Assembly: GCF_030818015.1 (NCBI RefSeq) | Contig: NZ_JAUSZX010000001.1 | Location: 2,418,001 to 2,482,000 of the forward strand | Direction of reading: 5' to 3' | DNA from: Arthrobacter globiformis | Lineage (GTDB): Bacteria > Actinomycetota > Actinomycetes > Actinomycetales > Micrococcaceae | DNA length: 64,000 nt | Part shown: piece by piece, positions 53,456-61,896 of the stretch | Layout of the letters: each line of letters starts with the position of its first letter | Position numbering within the stretch: the stretch's first letter is position 1 | Notes under the pieces: generated by a model | The model's input: only the letters and a program-made list of their open reading frames with translations | Databases searched by the model: none | Told to the model about the DNA's origin: nothing | Position numbers and translations under genes: made by a program

Positions 53456-53686
53456 CGTCCCACCGCCCTGGGTGATGGAGAAGGGTCATGCAAGTCGCAG
53501 GGAGCCGCCGAAACCCCTGCATCCCCAGCCGCTTCTCAATAACGAAGGAACTGAGACGAGGCCCGCCGTGGTTCGATCCGGGCATTCAGAGGTATCCAGA
53601 CGCCCTGAATTGCCGGCCGGTGGCGCGTCTCCTAGCTCCATCGAACCTCTGCCGCAAGAGGCCGATATGGGAGTGCTTCCGCGATG

Positions 53687-53976
53687 TCATGTCGGCTCTC
53701 CGGACCTGTCCTGTGGGCCGAGGCCGCTGAGGAACAAGTGAGCACCTGCAACCATCAGGAGGAAGGCGATGGCTCCGATGGCCGTGAGCTGCGTGTTAAT
53801 TCCCGCGATGACCAGGGCGAAGCCGGCTAAGGCGCCAGGACACCGTAAACAATACGCGCCGTTGCTCTGTTGCGCCGTAATCCCGACTGAAGTATCCGGT
53901 TTAGATCCGGATCGGCGGCGGCCAGTTCCTGTTCGAGATTTTCAAGGTGCCTGCGTTCTTCATCTGACAGCGCCAT
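53687..53976 (-). pseudogene. DUF3040 membrane protein, frameshifted
   Basis: The first frame begins at ATG 53976 (GAAGG upstream) with ALSDEERRHLENLEQELAAA, the DUF3040 start, and runs to RIVYGVLAP then stop. In another frame follows LAGFALVIAGINTQLTAIGA (membrane helices) to a stop at 53687. One base is missing in CTGGCGCC near 53830; CTGGCGGCC would restore it. DUF3040 proteins are small, two-helix actinobacterial membrane proteins of unknown role. The lesion has the same local sequence as that in the LtrA gene. Confidence 0.83.
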
Positions 53977-54265
53977 GGGAACCTTCATATTCACGGACGT
54001 ACAACCGGGAAGGGACGGGTGGAACATTGCAAACCTGAGCGGGAGCTTTGGCTGATCTCGATCTTGCAGGCTTCCCCCTTGACAGGACCTGCCCACCCTC
54101 TGGGAACCCGCCTGCGCCTGAGAAGTCCGACGCCTCCTGGCCTCGGGGAACCGGGCGGCACCTCAAGCTAAGCATGCTTACTATTGCCCTTCAAGAGGGA
54201 GATCGGCACCTACAGGAATGGCAGACTGCGGGCCCCTTGGGGCTTCCTGTTCGCCGGCGCTGTAC

Positions 54266-54520
54266 CTAAACTGCATCCACTGAAGGTTGCGGGAGGGGCG
54301 GGCGCTTCCGTTGCCCATCTCCCCTGCCGGGCCCGGGCACAGGGCGGCCATCCCGGTGGACATCCAGCCCGCCGCCGGTTTCAAACTCGCTCAACTGCTC
54401 TGGCGCGTCGGGACGCAGGGAACCGTAGTTTTGGGACCAGCGGGAGAGTACTTCCGGTCCGCCGGTGCCGTAAAGCCCGCGGGTGAGATGAAGAGTTGCT
54501 AGGGGCAGCGGGCAGGGCAA
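54266..54520 (-). CDS. hypothetical small protein divergent from the cold-shock gene
   Basis: An 84-residue frame with good third-position G/C bias ([20 protein letters not shown] near the start, then [14 protein letters not shown]). A related frame lies at the other cold-shock locus (48707-48934). No domain recognised. The first codons overlap the cold-shock upstream region, so the match may reflect a conserved regulatory leader instead of a protein. Confidence 0.3.
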   Translation of the reverse strand: MPCPLPLATLHLTRGLYGTGGPEVLSRWSQNYGSLRPDAPEQLSEFETGGGLDVHRDGRPVPGPGRGDGQRKRPPLPQPSVDAV

Positions 54521-54717
54521 CAGGCACGGTTAAATGGTCCAACTCGGAAAAGGGCTTCAGTTTCATAGCCCCTGATGACGGCTCAGCCGACGTGTTCGCC
54601 CATTACTCCGCGATCGCTTCCAGCGGTTACCGTTCCCTGGAGGAGAACCAGAAAGTCCAGTTCGACGTTGTCGGCGGTCCGAAAGGCCGGCAGGCGGAGA
54701 ACATCCACCCGATGTGA
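54496..54717 (+). CDS. CspA-type cold-shock protein with altered start and RNP1 motif
   Basis: The frame encodes a full CspA fold: [40 protein letters not shown] and [17 protein letters not shown]. Compared with normal CspA (and with the copy at 48713) the ATG start has become AGG, so translation would have to start at an upstream TTG (54496), adding seven residues. RNP1 KGFGFI reads KGFSFI and WFN reads WSN, replacing a nucleic-acid-stacking Phe. It may be an inactive copy. Confidence 0.65.
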   Translation: MLGAAGRATGTVKWSNSEKGFSFIAPDDGSADVFAHYSAIASSGYRSLEENQKVQFDVVGGPKGRQAENIHPM

Positions 54718-54738
54718 CCGCTTCCGGAGCGGAAGCGG

Positions 54739-55014
54739 CTAGGTGCCTTCCCCGGGCTGGACTGCGTCGAAGAACCGGTGCTCCGGTGGGGCTGTTTGGG
54801 TTCCGGTTCCTTCCGCCTTGGCCCGGATGAAATCCAGGTCCTTCTGGGAGAGCATCGCCTGGCCGTGCTCGTCACAGTCAAGCCTTACGCCGGTTTCCTG
54901 GCAGAGCTCTTCCGTCATGGTGCGCGGCAGGATCAGGCATCCGGGGTTGTTGGTTAGCCACTGCTGCGTGGCGGGGCTGAGCCGGTCCCAGTTGTCCTTT
55001 ATCTTCATCTCCAT
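54739..55014 (-). CDS. small conserved hypothetical protein
   Basis: A 91-residue acidic protein: IKDNWDRLSPATQQWLTNNP, CLILPRTMTEELCQETG, then SQKDLDFIRAKAEGTG. I recognise the general pattern from actinobacteria (NWDRLxPATxQWLxxNPG) but know no function. ATG 55014 has AAAGG about 8 bases upstream; ATG 55008 is also possible. It converges on the cold-shock gene. Confidence 0.65.
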   Translation of the reverse strand: MEMKIKDNWDRLSPATQQWLTNNPGCLILPRTMTEELCQETGVRLDCDEHGQAMLSQKDLDFIRAKAEGTGTQTAPPEHRFFDAVQPGEGT

Positions 55015-55294
55015 TGATGATGCCTTTCTGAGCTTCTGAGTGTTCCCGGATGGACGAGGGCGATCCCGGGTCCGGTACTCGGAGTTTGCTCAGGATATGC
55101 CAGACAAGCGGCGGGGTATTAGTCGAGGTTTTTCATAAGGTTCGCCGGTAACGCTGGGGGTGGCCGGCGATGGCTTGAGCCCTCTGAGACCTTTGCTTAT
55201 CCCCCCACCGTCGCCGGCACCCAAAGGTTCCGGTGCCGTGGGGTGTGACCGCCGCTAGGAACAGCCCGCGGCGCGGGGCGGTAGTCTGGCAAGC

Positions 55295-56041
55295 ATGCCG
55301 GTCACACGCAATGTCGCCTGGGACGGACGCCTGGAAGCCTTCAAGGGCAGGGACACGGGAGAGTTCGTGGCCCTGGTCGCGGCAGTAGCGAGTGCGTGCG
55401 CGGAGTGCGGGCTGCCCGTGCGGCCGGAGGAGCAACTTTCGCTGATCGTGGACATTACCGAGGGCGCGGACGGCGGCGGGATCGAGTTCCTGGCCTTTGA
55501 CACCTGCATCTGCCACCGGCGCTGCCGGGAACCGGACCTGACGCTGCGGACGGCTGCCGGTGCACCTGATGAGCTCAAGACCATCGGGGCGCGGCTCATC
55601 CTTGGACATCCGGACAGGTCAGGCATTCGGGCGGTTCCGGTGCTGGCCTACACGCTGGCCCCGGTCCTGACGTTCCGTGAGCCCGGCGGTGAACTCACCT
55701 CCGTTCTTGTCTCGGTGCTGATCTCCCACGGCTTCCGGCTGACCATGAGCAGCGACTACGCCGAGATGCTCCGGCATGCCCGGGATGTGCACACCAGTGT
55801 CAGCTGCACCGCCACGGAGGAGGGCCGGGTCTCCCTCCACATCAACGGGGAGCGGATACATTCCCAGCAACTCGATCCGGCGGCTGCGGGGGATGCCGCA
55901 TGGCTGGAAGCGGCCGGGCGTGAAGGCAAGATCCTGGTGATCAGCGGTGACTATCTGAAGATCACAAGCACCGGAGTGAACATCGACGCCGCGGCCCGGC
56001 TCGGCACCCTGGTCACCGGCAACGTCTCCACCGCGACCTGA
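55295..56041 (+). CDS. uncharacterised zinc-ribbon-like protein, diverged family copy 3
   Basis: The 248-residue protein is a clear paralogue of the inverted-repeat genes. The N-terminus is almost the same (MPVTRNVAWDGRLEAFKGRD), the Cys groups are conserved as CAEC and CHRRC, and the middle (AVPVLAYTLAPVLTFREPGG) and C-terminus (NIDAAARLGTLVTGN) align, but much of the rest differs. So an older duplication precedes the recent one. Ribosome site weak. Function unknown. Confidence 0.78.
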   Translation: MPVTRNVAWDGRLEAFKGRDTGEFVALVAAVASACAECGLPVRPEEQLSLIVDITEGADGGGIEFLAFDTCICHRRCREPDLTLRTAAGAPDELKTIGARLILGHPDRSGIRAVPVLAYTLAPVLTFREPGGELTSVLVSVLISHGFRLTMSSDYAEMLRHARDVHTSVSCTATEEGRVSLHINGERIHSQQLDPAAAGDAAWLEAAGREGKILVISGDYLKITSTGVNIDAAARLGTLVTGNVSTAT

Positions 56042-56309
56042 AACGGGAGTCTCATTTCCAGTTTTAAGCTGTGCGGGGCTCTACCTGCCCGCAAGCGGAC
56101 AGAACCCCTTAGCTCAAGCTCTGCGTTCCGCTGCGCTCCGTCGAGGAACCAGTGCTCCTGGCAGTGAAACGTCAGACACGAGACTGCCAGTTGCCCGATC
56201 TGCGACACTTGGTAAGTTTACTGATTATTACCAGATGCCACGGACTTTGGTCCTCGGCCAACCAGATCATCGAGACCAGCAATATCAGCAATGCTAAACA
56301 GGAGGAAGC
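56042..56309. other. upstream region of the acidic small protein
   Basis: No gene supported; it should contain the promoter for 56310. Confidence 0.35.
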
Positions 56310-56492
56310 ATGACACAGGAAAACCACGAGCAGGCTGAACCCGAGATGATTCTCGGCGGCGATTCCGAGGAGTCTGTGCCTGCTTCCTCGGGTTCCGGCC
56401 AGGAAGCCGCAGGCATCCCGAACGGCAGTGGCAACGACCTTCCTCAGGAGAAATCGCCCAATGACGAGGACGAAAGCTTCGACGCCGGATAA
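56310..56492 (+). CDS. small acidic disordered protein
   Basis: A 60-residue protein, starting MTQENHEQAEPEMILGGD, with about a quarter Asp/Glu and no basic cluster, helix or strand pattern; probably intrinsically disordered. The ribosome site AGGAGGAAGC before ATG 56310 is excellent, which supports it as real. Function unknown. It lies 14 bases upstream of the chimeric gene. Confidence 0.7.
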   Translation: MTQENHEQAEPEMILGGDSEESVPASSGSGQEAAGIPNGSGNDLPQEKSPNDEDESFDAG

Positions 56493-56506
56493 GGCGCATC
56501 ATCAGA

Positions 56507-57223
56507 GTGCCGCAACCAGGGAAGCAGCCGGGAACTTCCAATCCTGCGATCAACTCGACTCGGTCGCGAAGCTCTGACACAGCCCGCGGGCCTGCCCTAG
56601 TTACCAGAGCACGTGTCCTCAGTACCGCGTACGAACTGTTTTCCCGGCGGAGTATCCGGGATGTCGGCGTTAACGAGCTGATCGAGACCTCTGGGGTTGC
56701 GAAGTCGACCTTCTACCGGCACTTCCCGTCGAAGGACGACAGCGCGGTCCGCGTGTTCCAGGAATACGCATCTGGGGCTTTTCAAGCCAGGACCCGGTGG
56801 AAAGAATGCCTTGACTACCTGCAACCAGGCAATGTCCTGATGGTTGCAGATCTGACCAGATTGCGCCGCAGCACCGCAGACCTGGCTGACATCGTCACCG
56901 TACTGGGACAGCGGGGGATAGGTTTCCGTTCTCTCGCTGAACCCTGGCTAGACACGACCAGTGCGCACGGCAAATTCATCTTCGACATGTTCGCTTCCCT
57001 AGCAGAATATGAACGGTCCCGACTGTCTGAAAGGACGAAAGCCGGCCTGGCCGCAGCAAAGGCACGTGGGCGGCTCGGCGGCAGGCCACGGTCCATGACC
57101 CCAGGGAAGCTGGAAACCGCCCGGCAGTTGCGCAACGAGGGAAAGACTTTGAAGGAAACGGCTCAGCGGCTCAGCGTTAGCGTTTCATCGCAAACGCGGG
57201 CTCTCTCGCTGCCGGAGACTTAG
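56507..57223 (+). CDS. chimera of a TetR DNA-binding domain and a serine resolvase lacking its catalytic N-terminus
   Basis: The 238-residue product has a TetR-type helix-turn-helix at about 33-76 (ARVLSTAYELFSRRSIRDVG, then VAKSTFYRHFPSKDD). From residue 83 it continues as a resolvase/invertase: VFQEYASGAFQARTRW, VADLTRLRRSTADLADIVTV, FDMFASLAEYERSRLSERTK, AAAKARGRLGGRPRSM and a C-terminal helix-turn-helix. The first 45 resolvase residues, including the nucleophilic Ser, are replaced by TetR. Arg equivalents of R45, R68 and R71 remain. It therefore cannot recombine DNA but has two DNA-binding domains and the resolvase dimer helix. GTG 56507 has a weak ribosome site. Confidence 0.82.
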   Translation: MPQPGKQPGTSNPAINSTRSRSSDTARGPALVTRARVLSTAYELFSRRSIRDVGVNELIETSGVAKSTFYRHFPSKDDSAVRVFQEYASGAFQARTRWKECLDYLQPGNVLMVADLTRLRRSTADLADIVTVLGQRGIGFRSLAEPWLDTTSAHGKFIFDMFASLAEYERSRLSERTKAGLAAAKARGRLGGRPRSMTPGKLETARQLRNEGKTLKETAQRLSVSVSSQTRALSLPET

Positions 57224-57391
57224 GCGCTTCTGTGCACGCGTAGACCGTTCTGGACGGCTTGCGTACGGTTTCCGAACGGTTCCACGCCGTACGGCACTGG
57301 CGGGCGTACGATTCTGCTGCCTTCTCTAGCTAGGACAACTGCGTAGCTGCAACCACAACCAACGCTGGTCACCGAAGTTAGGCACCGGCTT

Positions 57392-57601
57392 CTAGTCGGT
57401 AGTTTCCAGCACGGCCAGCATTTGCCTGGCCACGTCCAGATTATGCACCACCAAGCCCACGGCATTACGTGCCGTTCCGTGCAACTGCTCAGCATCCCTT
57501 GCCAACTTCAGTCGGTCGTCTGCCACCAGCTCGTTGAGCTGGTCCTGGACGTCCAACAGCAGGCGGTAAAGCTCGTCAGCTGTAGCTCTCTCAATGTTCA
57601 T
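57392..57601 (-). CDS. small helical hypothetical protein
   Basis: A 69-residue, mostly helical protein: ERATADELYRLLLDVQDQLN, DRLKLARDAEQLHGTARN, LDVARQMLAVLETTD. The ATG at 57601 has GAAGGGAACC upstream, and composition is that of a real protein (Leu/Asp/Glu heptads, possible coiled coil). No family recognised. Confidence 0.6.
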   Translation of the reverse strand: MNIERATADELYRLLLDVQDQLNELVADDRLKLARDAEQLHGTARNAVGLVVHNLDVARQMLAVLETTD

Positions 57602-58498
57602 TGGTTCCCTTCAATTTCCCCCCGTGCGCCACCCTGGGACGACGCATCTCTCATCGCCATCTCACACCACCAGGCCCACTCTGCCCCGGAACTCAGGATC
57701 AGCCGTATCATCCACCACGGCATCGACACCGGCGAGGTACCGGTCGGACAGCGGAAAGGGACGGAGCCCTGCCCGTGGCCGGCGACCATTCGGCCTCACA
57801 CTTCCGCAATTTCTCAGTCAAAGGGCTTGCGGAATCTGAAACGCGCTGCGGGGACGTCGCCACAGGGTCGGCTATGTGTTCAGCAGCGTCTGGCTTAGGC
57901 ATAGTTGCTCGTTCTCAGGTGAGTTCAGTTCGGGGACCGCGCGGAATGCCGTTGTCCCACAACGGCACAGAACATTCCTCTTGCCTCTTTCGTCACAATA
58001 TTCACACCACAATGCGGAGAAGTTCCTTGTTCCGGCCAGAAACTTTCCCATAAAACTTGACGGTGCGATATGCTTTTCTCCACGGATTAAATGCCGAGGT
58101 GTTGCATGCAGATATCTGCCCAGTGGGCTTAAAGGAAATCCTGATATTTTCCATCGCGGAAGTAAGCCTCTCGGCTGATGGCGTAGTGGGAGTTCGCGAG
58201 GTCATCATGAGTAGGAATAAGTCATTTTTTGTTGGCGTGGATGACAGCGGGCTACAACGACGCAGCCGTTGTCCTCCCCCTCGGGGCCCAGCTGGATGAC
58301 TCGATTTTTCTGGCGGATGGTTTTACATTTCAGCTGGAGCCAGCTTTGGCAGTGCTTGGACGAGTGTCATTCTGTCCGTTGACGGCAAATGTCAAGCCTG
58401 TTAGACCTTCAGGCATGCCGTGGCGTATTGCGAGTTTACTAAGTGGACTCTTATTTGCTGCCAATGAAGGCCAATGTTCAAAGGCGCCACGGCCAGTA
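57602..58498. other. 900-base region without a clear gene, A+T-rich in its second half
   Basis: From about 57980 to 58480 base composition drops well below the surrounding G+C. Only short frames occur (for example 58057-58299 with no ribosome site). The region ends in a good terminator, so something on the plus strand may be transcribed, either a decayed gene or an RNA. Confidence 0.4.
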
Positions 58499-58526
58499 GA
58501 AGCCCTCCCCTTGGGGGTTTCTTTTG
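58499..58526 (+). terminator. intrinsic terminator at the end of the A+T-rich stretch
   Basis: GAAGCCC pairs with GGGTTTC (one G-U), with CCCC/GGGG inside the loop, followed by TTTTG. It faces the plus strand. Confidence 0.65.
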
Positions 58527-58721
58527 TAGTTCTTAGGACCTAGCTCTTGTCCCAGACGGACAATCCCGCGTTTAAGCGCATCCAACTGTCCGTGCGTCCC
58601 TGGTTGCTGGAGGCGCATGCTTGTCACCTGACTGCACAAGCAATACACCCCGTGTAGCGACCGCCCCTCCCGGGCGCGTGATACGTGGTCACGGCAGAGT
58701 GCAGGTCAGGAGGAGGAAATC

Positions 58722-59951
58722 ATGGAACTGGAAAAATACGCTCACTCGCTACCCCGTTGCGCGGTCGTGCTCGGGGCTGTGACGTTACTAGTTGCGGGCT
58801 GCCAGCAGGGAAGTTCCACGCCAAGCCAATCGTCCTCGCAGCCGGCTTCAACCTCGGCCAGCACATCGGAGGGCTCATCCGGGGCCTCCCATCATATGGA
58901 GGGCGGTATCTCACAGGCTGATCCACTGCCTCAAGGTGACCAGCATCCTGCTGAGTTGAGGCCCCAAGAGTTGTATGCACTTGGTGAAAAGTCGGTGTTC
59001 GCGATTGAGGGGCAGCGGCCGGATGACTTCGTAGTGTCTGCCACCGGTTTCCTGGTGGACAAGGAAGGGGGGATGGGTGTCACGAATGCCCATGTAGTGG
59101 AGGGTCTCTCGGCGATTTCTGGCCGATTCAACACCGGCGAGAAGGGGGCTCTTCACGTGATCGCATCGGATCCATGTACGGATCTTGCCGTCGTGCACTT
59201 CTCCTCCGCGCTGCCAAAGCAAACCGAGGCTCTCATCTTCGGCAATTCCGCTGACGTGAAGCCGGGCGATTCTGTGACTGTGCTCGGTTTCCCGGGTACC
59301 GCCACCCAGAACTCTGCGGAACAGAAATTGCTCATCACCTCGGGTCTGGTAAACGCGATAAAGGTGCCGGCCCGGGGTCCTGGCCTGCCTGAATATAAGG
59401 ACACAATCCAGCACGGGGCGACCGTCAATCCCGGGAACTCCGGGGGTCCCTTGCTGGATCACCATGGCCGTATCGTAGGGATAAATACCTTGACCTACTT
59501 GGGCTCGCAGAATGCGCCAGCTCAGGGTCAGTTCTATTCCATATCGAGCGATTCGGCCAAGCGCGAGATCGTCGACAAGCTCCTCAAAGGTGACTCGCCG
59601 AACAACATGGGGTGGGCAGTCGAGGAATATTACCCCGGCTATTTTGCGGCTTTGGACAGCACACGGGGTCCTGCTCTGGACGCCCAGCTGGCGCGGCAAG
59701 GGGTTAAAGGCGGGCTTTACGTCAAGGGGGTCACTGCAGGTGCGGGCGCCAGCAAAGCGGGGATCAAGCCGGGCATGCTGCTGACGCGGTTACAGAATAC
59801 GTCTGTGGCCACTATCGCAAAGATGTGTGACATCACCGAATCCATACTCCCCGGCGCGACTGCCGTGGTTGACGGGCTCAACCTCCTCTCAGACCCTGCC
59901 AAATTTGACCAGCAGTTCCATGTGGAGTTCGTGGTGCCCGGCAAGCACTGA
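58722..59951 (+). CDS. lipoprotein trypsin-like serine protease with PDZ domain (HtrA-like)
   Basis: The 409-residue protein has a lipoprotein signal (LLVAGC, lipid Cys27) and a Ser/Thr-rich linker to about residue 65. A trypsin-like domain follows with the full triad: His124 in TNAHVVEG, Asp154 in CTDLAVVHF, Ser240 in VNPGNSGGPLLD. A PDZ domain covers about 330-400 (VTAGAGASKAGIKPGMLL). It should be anchored outside the membrane and cleave misfolded or specific proteins. The ATG has AGGAGGA upstream. It converges with the Hsp70-like gene, 15 bases between stops. Confidence 0.9.
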   Translation: MELEKYAHSLPRCAVVLGAVTLLVAGCQQGSSTPSQSSSQPASTSASTSEGSSGASHHMEGGISQADPLPQGDQHPAELRPQELYALGEKSVFAIEGQRPDDFVVSATGFLVDKEGGMGVTNAHVVEGLSAISGRFNTGEKGALHVIASDPCTDLAVVHFSSALPKQTEALIFGNSADVKPGDSVTVLGFPGTATQNSAEQKLLITSGLVNAIKVPARGPGLPEYKDTIQHGATVNPGNSGGPLLDHHGRIVGINTLTYLGSQNAPAQGQFYSISSDSAKREIVDKLLKGDSPNNMGWAVEEYYPGYFAALDSTRGPALDAQLARQGVKGGLYVKGVTAGAGASKAGIKPGMLLTRLQNTSVATIAKMCDITESILPGATAVVDGLNLLSDPAKFDQQFHVEFVVPGKH

Positions 59952-59966
59952 TATCAGGCATCGTCC

Positions 59967-61850
59967 TTATTTGTGCCACCACGAGTACAGTTTGTCCACG
60001 TCAGCGGCATCGGATTCTGCCCTGATCATCATGAGTGACTCGTCTTCGGTCCAGACGAGGTAGTTGGTGCCGTTCTCTGATGCGCCGAGGACTCGTCCCC
60101 TAACCTTCTGCGATTGATCGTCCCGCAGGTGCCATGTTTCCCAACCGGGTGGCTTCGTCGCCGAGCGCGGGCTCGCGTTGAATCGTTTGATGCTGTCGTC
60201 AAAGGCACTGCTCAATGACTGGGCGGATGCGTAGCCGTAGACGTACACCGACGGCCGTTCAATTGAGCTGAAGTTGCTGGTAACGGACGGGCCGCAGATC
60301 AGTCCGCTGCTGGCTCCTGAAAGGTCGTTGTTGCCGACACAACTGTCCGGGGCGATCAGCCCGAGACTGTTGACGCTGGTCAACAGATAGCACTCGCCCT
60401 CCCTCAGGTCCGGTCGTTCCTTGCCTGCGCACTTGCCAGTCGATGCCTCTGTCCGCCCGAATGACGAGGCGTTTACGGCCGGGGGCGGTATCGGTGTCCC
60501 TCCGGAAGACAGCATGACCGCTGCAACAACCAAAGCGGCGGAAGCAGCTGCCCCGGCAGCTAGAAGCACCTTCTTAGGCAGGTGAGGCGTTCGCGGACGG
60601 CCCTTCGTTCCAGAGAAGCGGTGCTGGTACCGGGCTGACAGACGGTGGTGAAGCCTGAAGGGGCCCGTTCGGCCTGATTCCCGTGGTTGGCCTGGTCCCG
60701 TTGTCCCGGCTTCAGGCTCGGGGACCTGGCGGACTTCCGTGCCGGCGGGGTCTCCCCGGGAGGCGGGCGCTTCCAGCGCACCGATGCTGGTGACTTGTTT
60801 CGGATCGCCCATCAGTCCGAGTTTCAGCGGCAGGATTTCGCTGAGTTGGGCTTGCAGGGCCGGGATGTGGCTGGATCCCCCTGTGAGGTAAACACGGTGG
60901 AGTTGCTGCACGGACGGAAGCGCTTCCTCGATGACGTGCTGCACCAATTCCACGGCGCGGCGCAAATGCGGTTCGATGAGGTGCTCAAACTCCCCGCGCG
61001 TCACAGTGCAGACCCATTCGTGGTCCCCGGAATGTATTCCGATTGGGGCTGAACTGTGGAAGCTAAGAGCGTGTTTAGCCTCCCGGATCTGGTCCCGCAA
61101 CACCGCCCTGTCAGCCGCCGAACGCTCCGACTTCAGCCCTTCCAGCAGCTCGTTTTTGCTTTCAGCCGCGAGTTGGGAGTACACCCAGCCCTCTAGCAGG
61201 GCGTCGAAGTCATGGCCGCCCAGCGGGTCGATACCGTCTGCTTTTACGACATGGAAAGCAGGCCCTTCCGGTGTATGGGCAAGTTCCAGCACGGCAGCGT
61301 CACAGGTGCCGCCGCCGAAATCCAGTACGGCTACGTGGGCCCCGGGATCGACGTCGGACGTTGCGGCGTAATGCCATCCGGCCGCGACGGGTTCGGGCAT
61401 CAGAACAAGGCTCTCCTCCAAGATGCCGGCTTTGAGTGCTGCGGCAGTCAGACGTCGCTTCATGTATTCATCCCAAGCTTCGGGGTGGGTCAGGACAACG
61501 CGTGCCGGTGTCCCGCCGCCGACGTACCGCTTGGCTTGGCCGAAAACGTAAGTCAATACCGCAGCGACAAGCTCGACTGGGTCCCAAATTTGGCTGCCCA
61601 GGACCACCGCTTCCTCGGCCAGTCGGCGCTTTGGTGTCGGCTCGAAGGCCGCCGGATAGATACCCGCGATTCGGAGGGCGGCTTCACCCGTGACGATTTC
61701 GCCGTTGTAAGCCGCTACGCAGGAGGGAATGGCGTCCGAACGTGCTCCCAAACGCAGAACAACTACGCCTCCTCCGTCCTGGGCGACGGCGGCCGCTGTG
61801 TTTGAGGTGCCAAAGTCGATGGCCAAGCGCCAAGGGATTCCTTCCGTCAT
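59967..61850 (-). CDS. Hsp70/DnaK-like ATPase with a C-terminal transmembrane segment and extracellular domain
   Basis: The 627-residue protein has an actin/Hsp70 ATPase domain: phosphate-1 LAIDFGTSNTAAAVA (residues 9-23), phosphate-2 VLDFGGGTCDAAVLE (175-189) and adenosine YLTGGSSHIPALQ (321-333). The usual substrate-binding domain is absent. Instead there is a Pro/Gly-rich linker (360-425), one membrane helix (about 427-448) and an outer domain of about 175 residues with Cys pairs and no recognised fold. ATG 61850 is used (61865 is alternative). It is last in an operon with a GrpE-like protein and a dynamin-like GTPase. Confidence 0.88.
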   Translation of the reverse strand: MTEGIPWRLAIDFGTSNTAAAVAQDGGGVVVLRLGARSDAIPSCVAAYNGEIVTGEAALRIAGIYPAAFEPTPKRRLAEEAVVLGSQIWDPVELVAAVLTYVFGQAKRYVGGGTPARVVLTHPEAWDEYMKRRLTAAALKAGILEESLVLMPEPVAAGWHYAATSDVDPGAHVAVLDFGGGTCDAAVLELAHTPEGPAFHVVKADGIDPLGGHDFDALLEGWVYSQLAAESKNELLEGLKSERSAADRAVLRDQIREAKHALSFHSSAPIGIHSGDHEWVCTVTRGEFEHLIEPHLRRAVELVQHVIEEALPSVQQLHRVYLTGGSSHIPALQAQLSEILPLKLGLMGDPKQVTSIGALEAPASRGDPAGTEVRQVPEPEAGTTGPGQPRESGRTGPFRLHHRLSARYQHRFSGTKGRPRTPHLPKKVLLAAGAAASAALVVAAVMLSSGGTPIPPPAVNASSFGRTEASTGKCAGKERPDLREGECYLLTSVNSLGLIAPDSCVGNNDLSGASSGLICGPSVTSNFSSIERPSVYVYGYASAQSLSSAFDDSIKRFNASPRSATKPPGWETWHLRDDQSQKVRGRVLGASENGTNYLVWTEDESLMMIRAESDAADVDKLYSWWHK

Positions 61851-61896
61851 GGCTTCGTCCTTCACTCGTTGTCGGCAGGGATACGGGCTTCGGTGT

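Larger units (their letters stand above)
52418..53550 (-). repeat. 1,133-bp inverted repeat, right arm
   Basis: Reverse complement of 47329-48461 (coordinates add to 100,879 throughout). The boundaries are sharp: divergence begins one base past the TGA of the internal gene on one side and at GAAGGAA/CTGAG on the other. No insertion-sequence ends or target duplication are visible at the edges. Confidence 0.92.

Noticed and set aside
47329..53550. Composite transposon interpretation of the inverted repeats
   Set aside because: No transposase gene, terminal inverted repeats or target duplication are seen in or at the edges of the arms.
53560..53600. tRNA-like GGTTCGATCC stretch
   Set aside because: The T-loop-like sequence has no matching stem or acceptor, so it is taken as chance.
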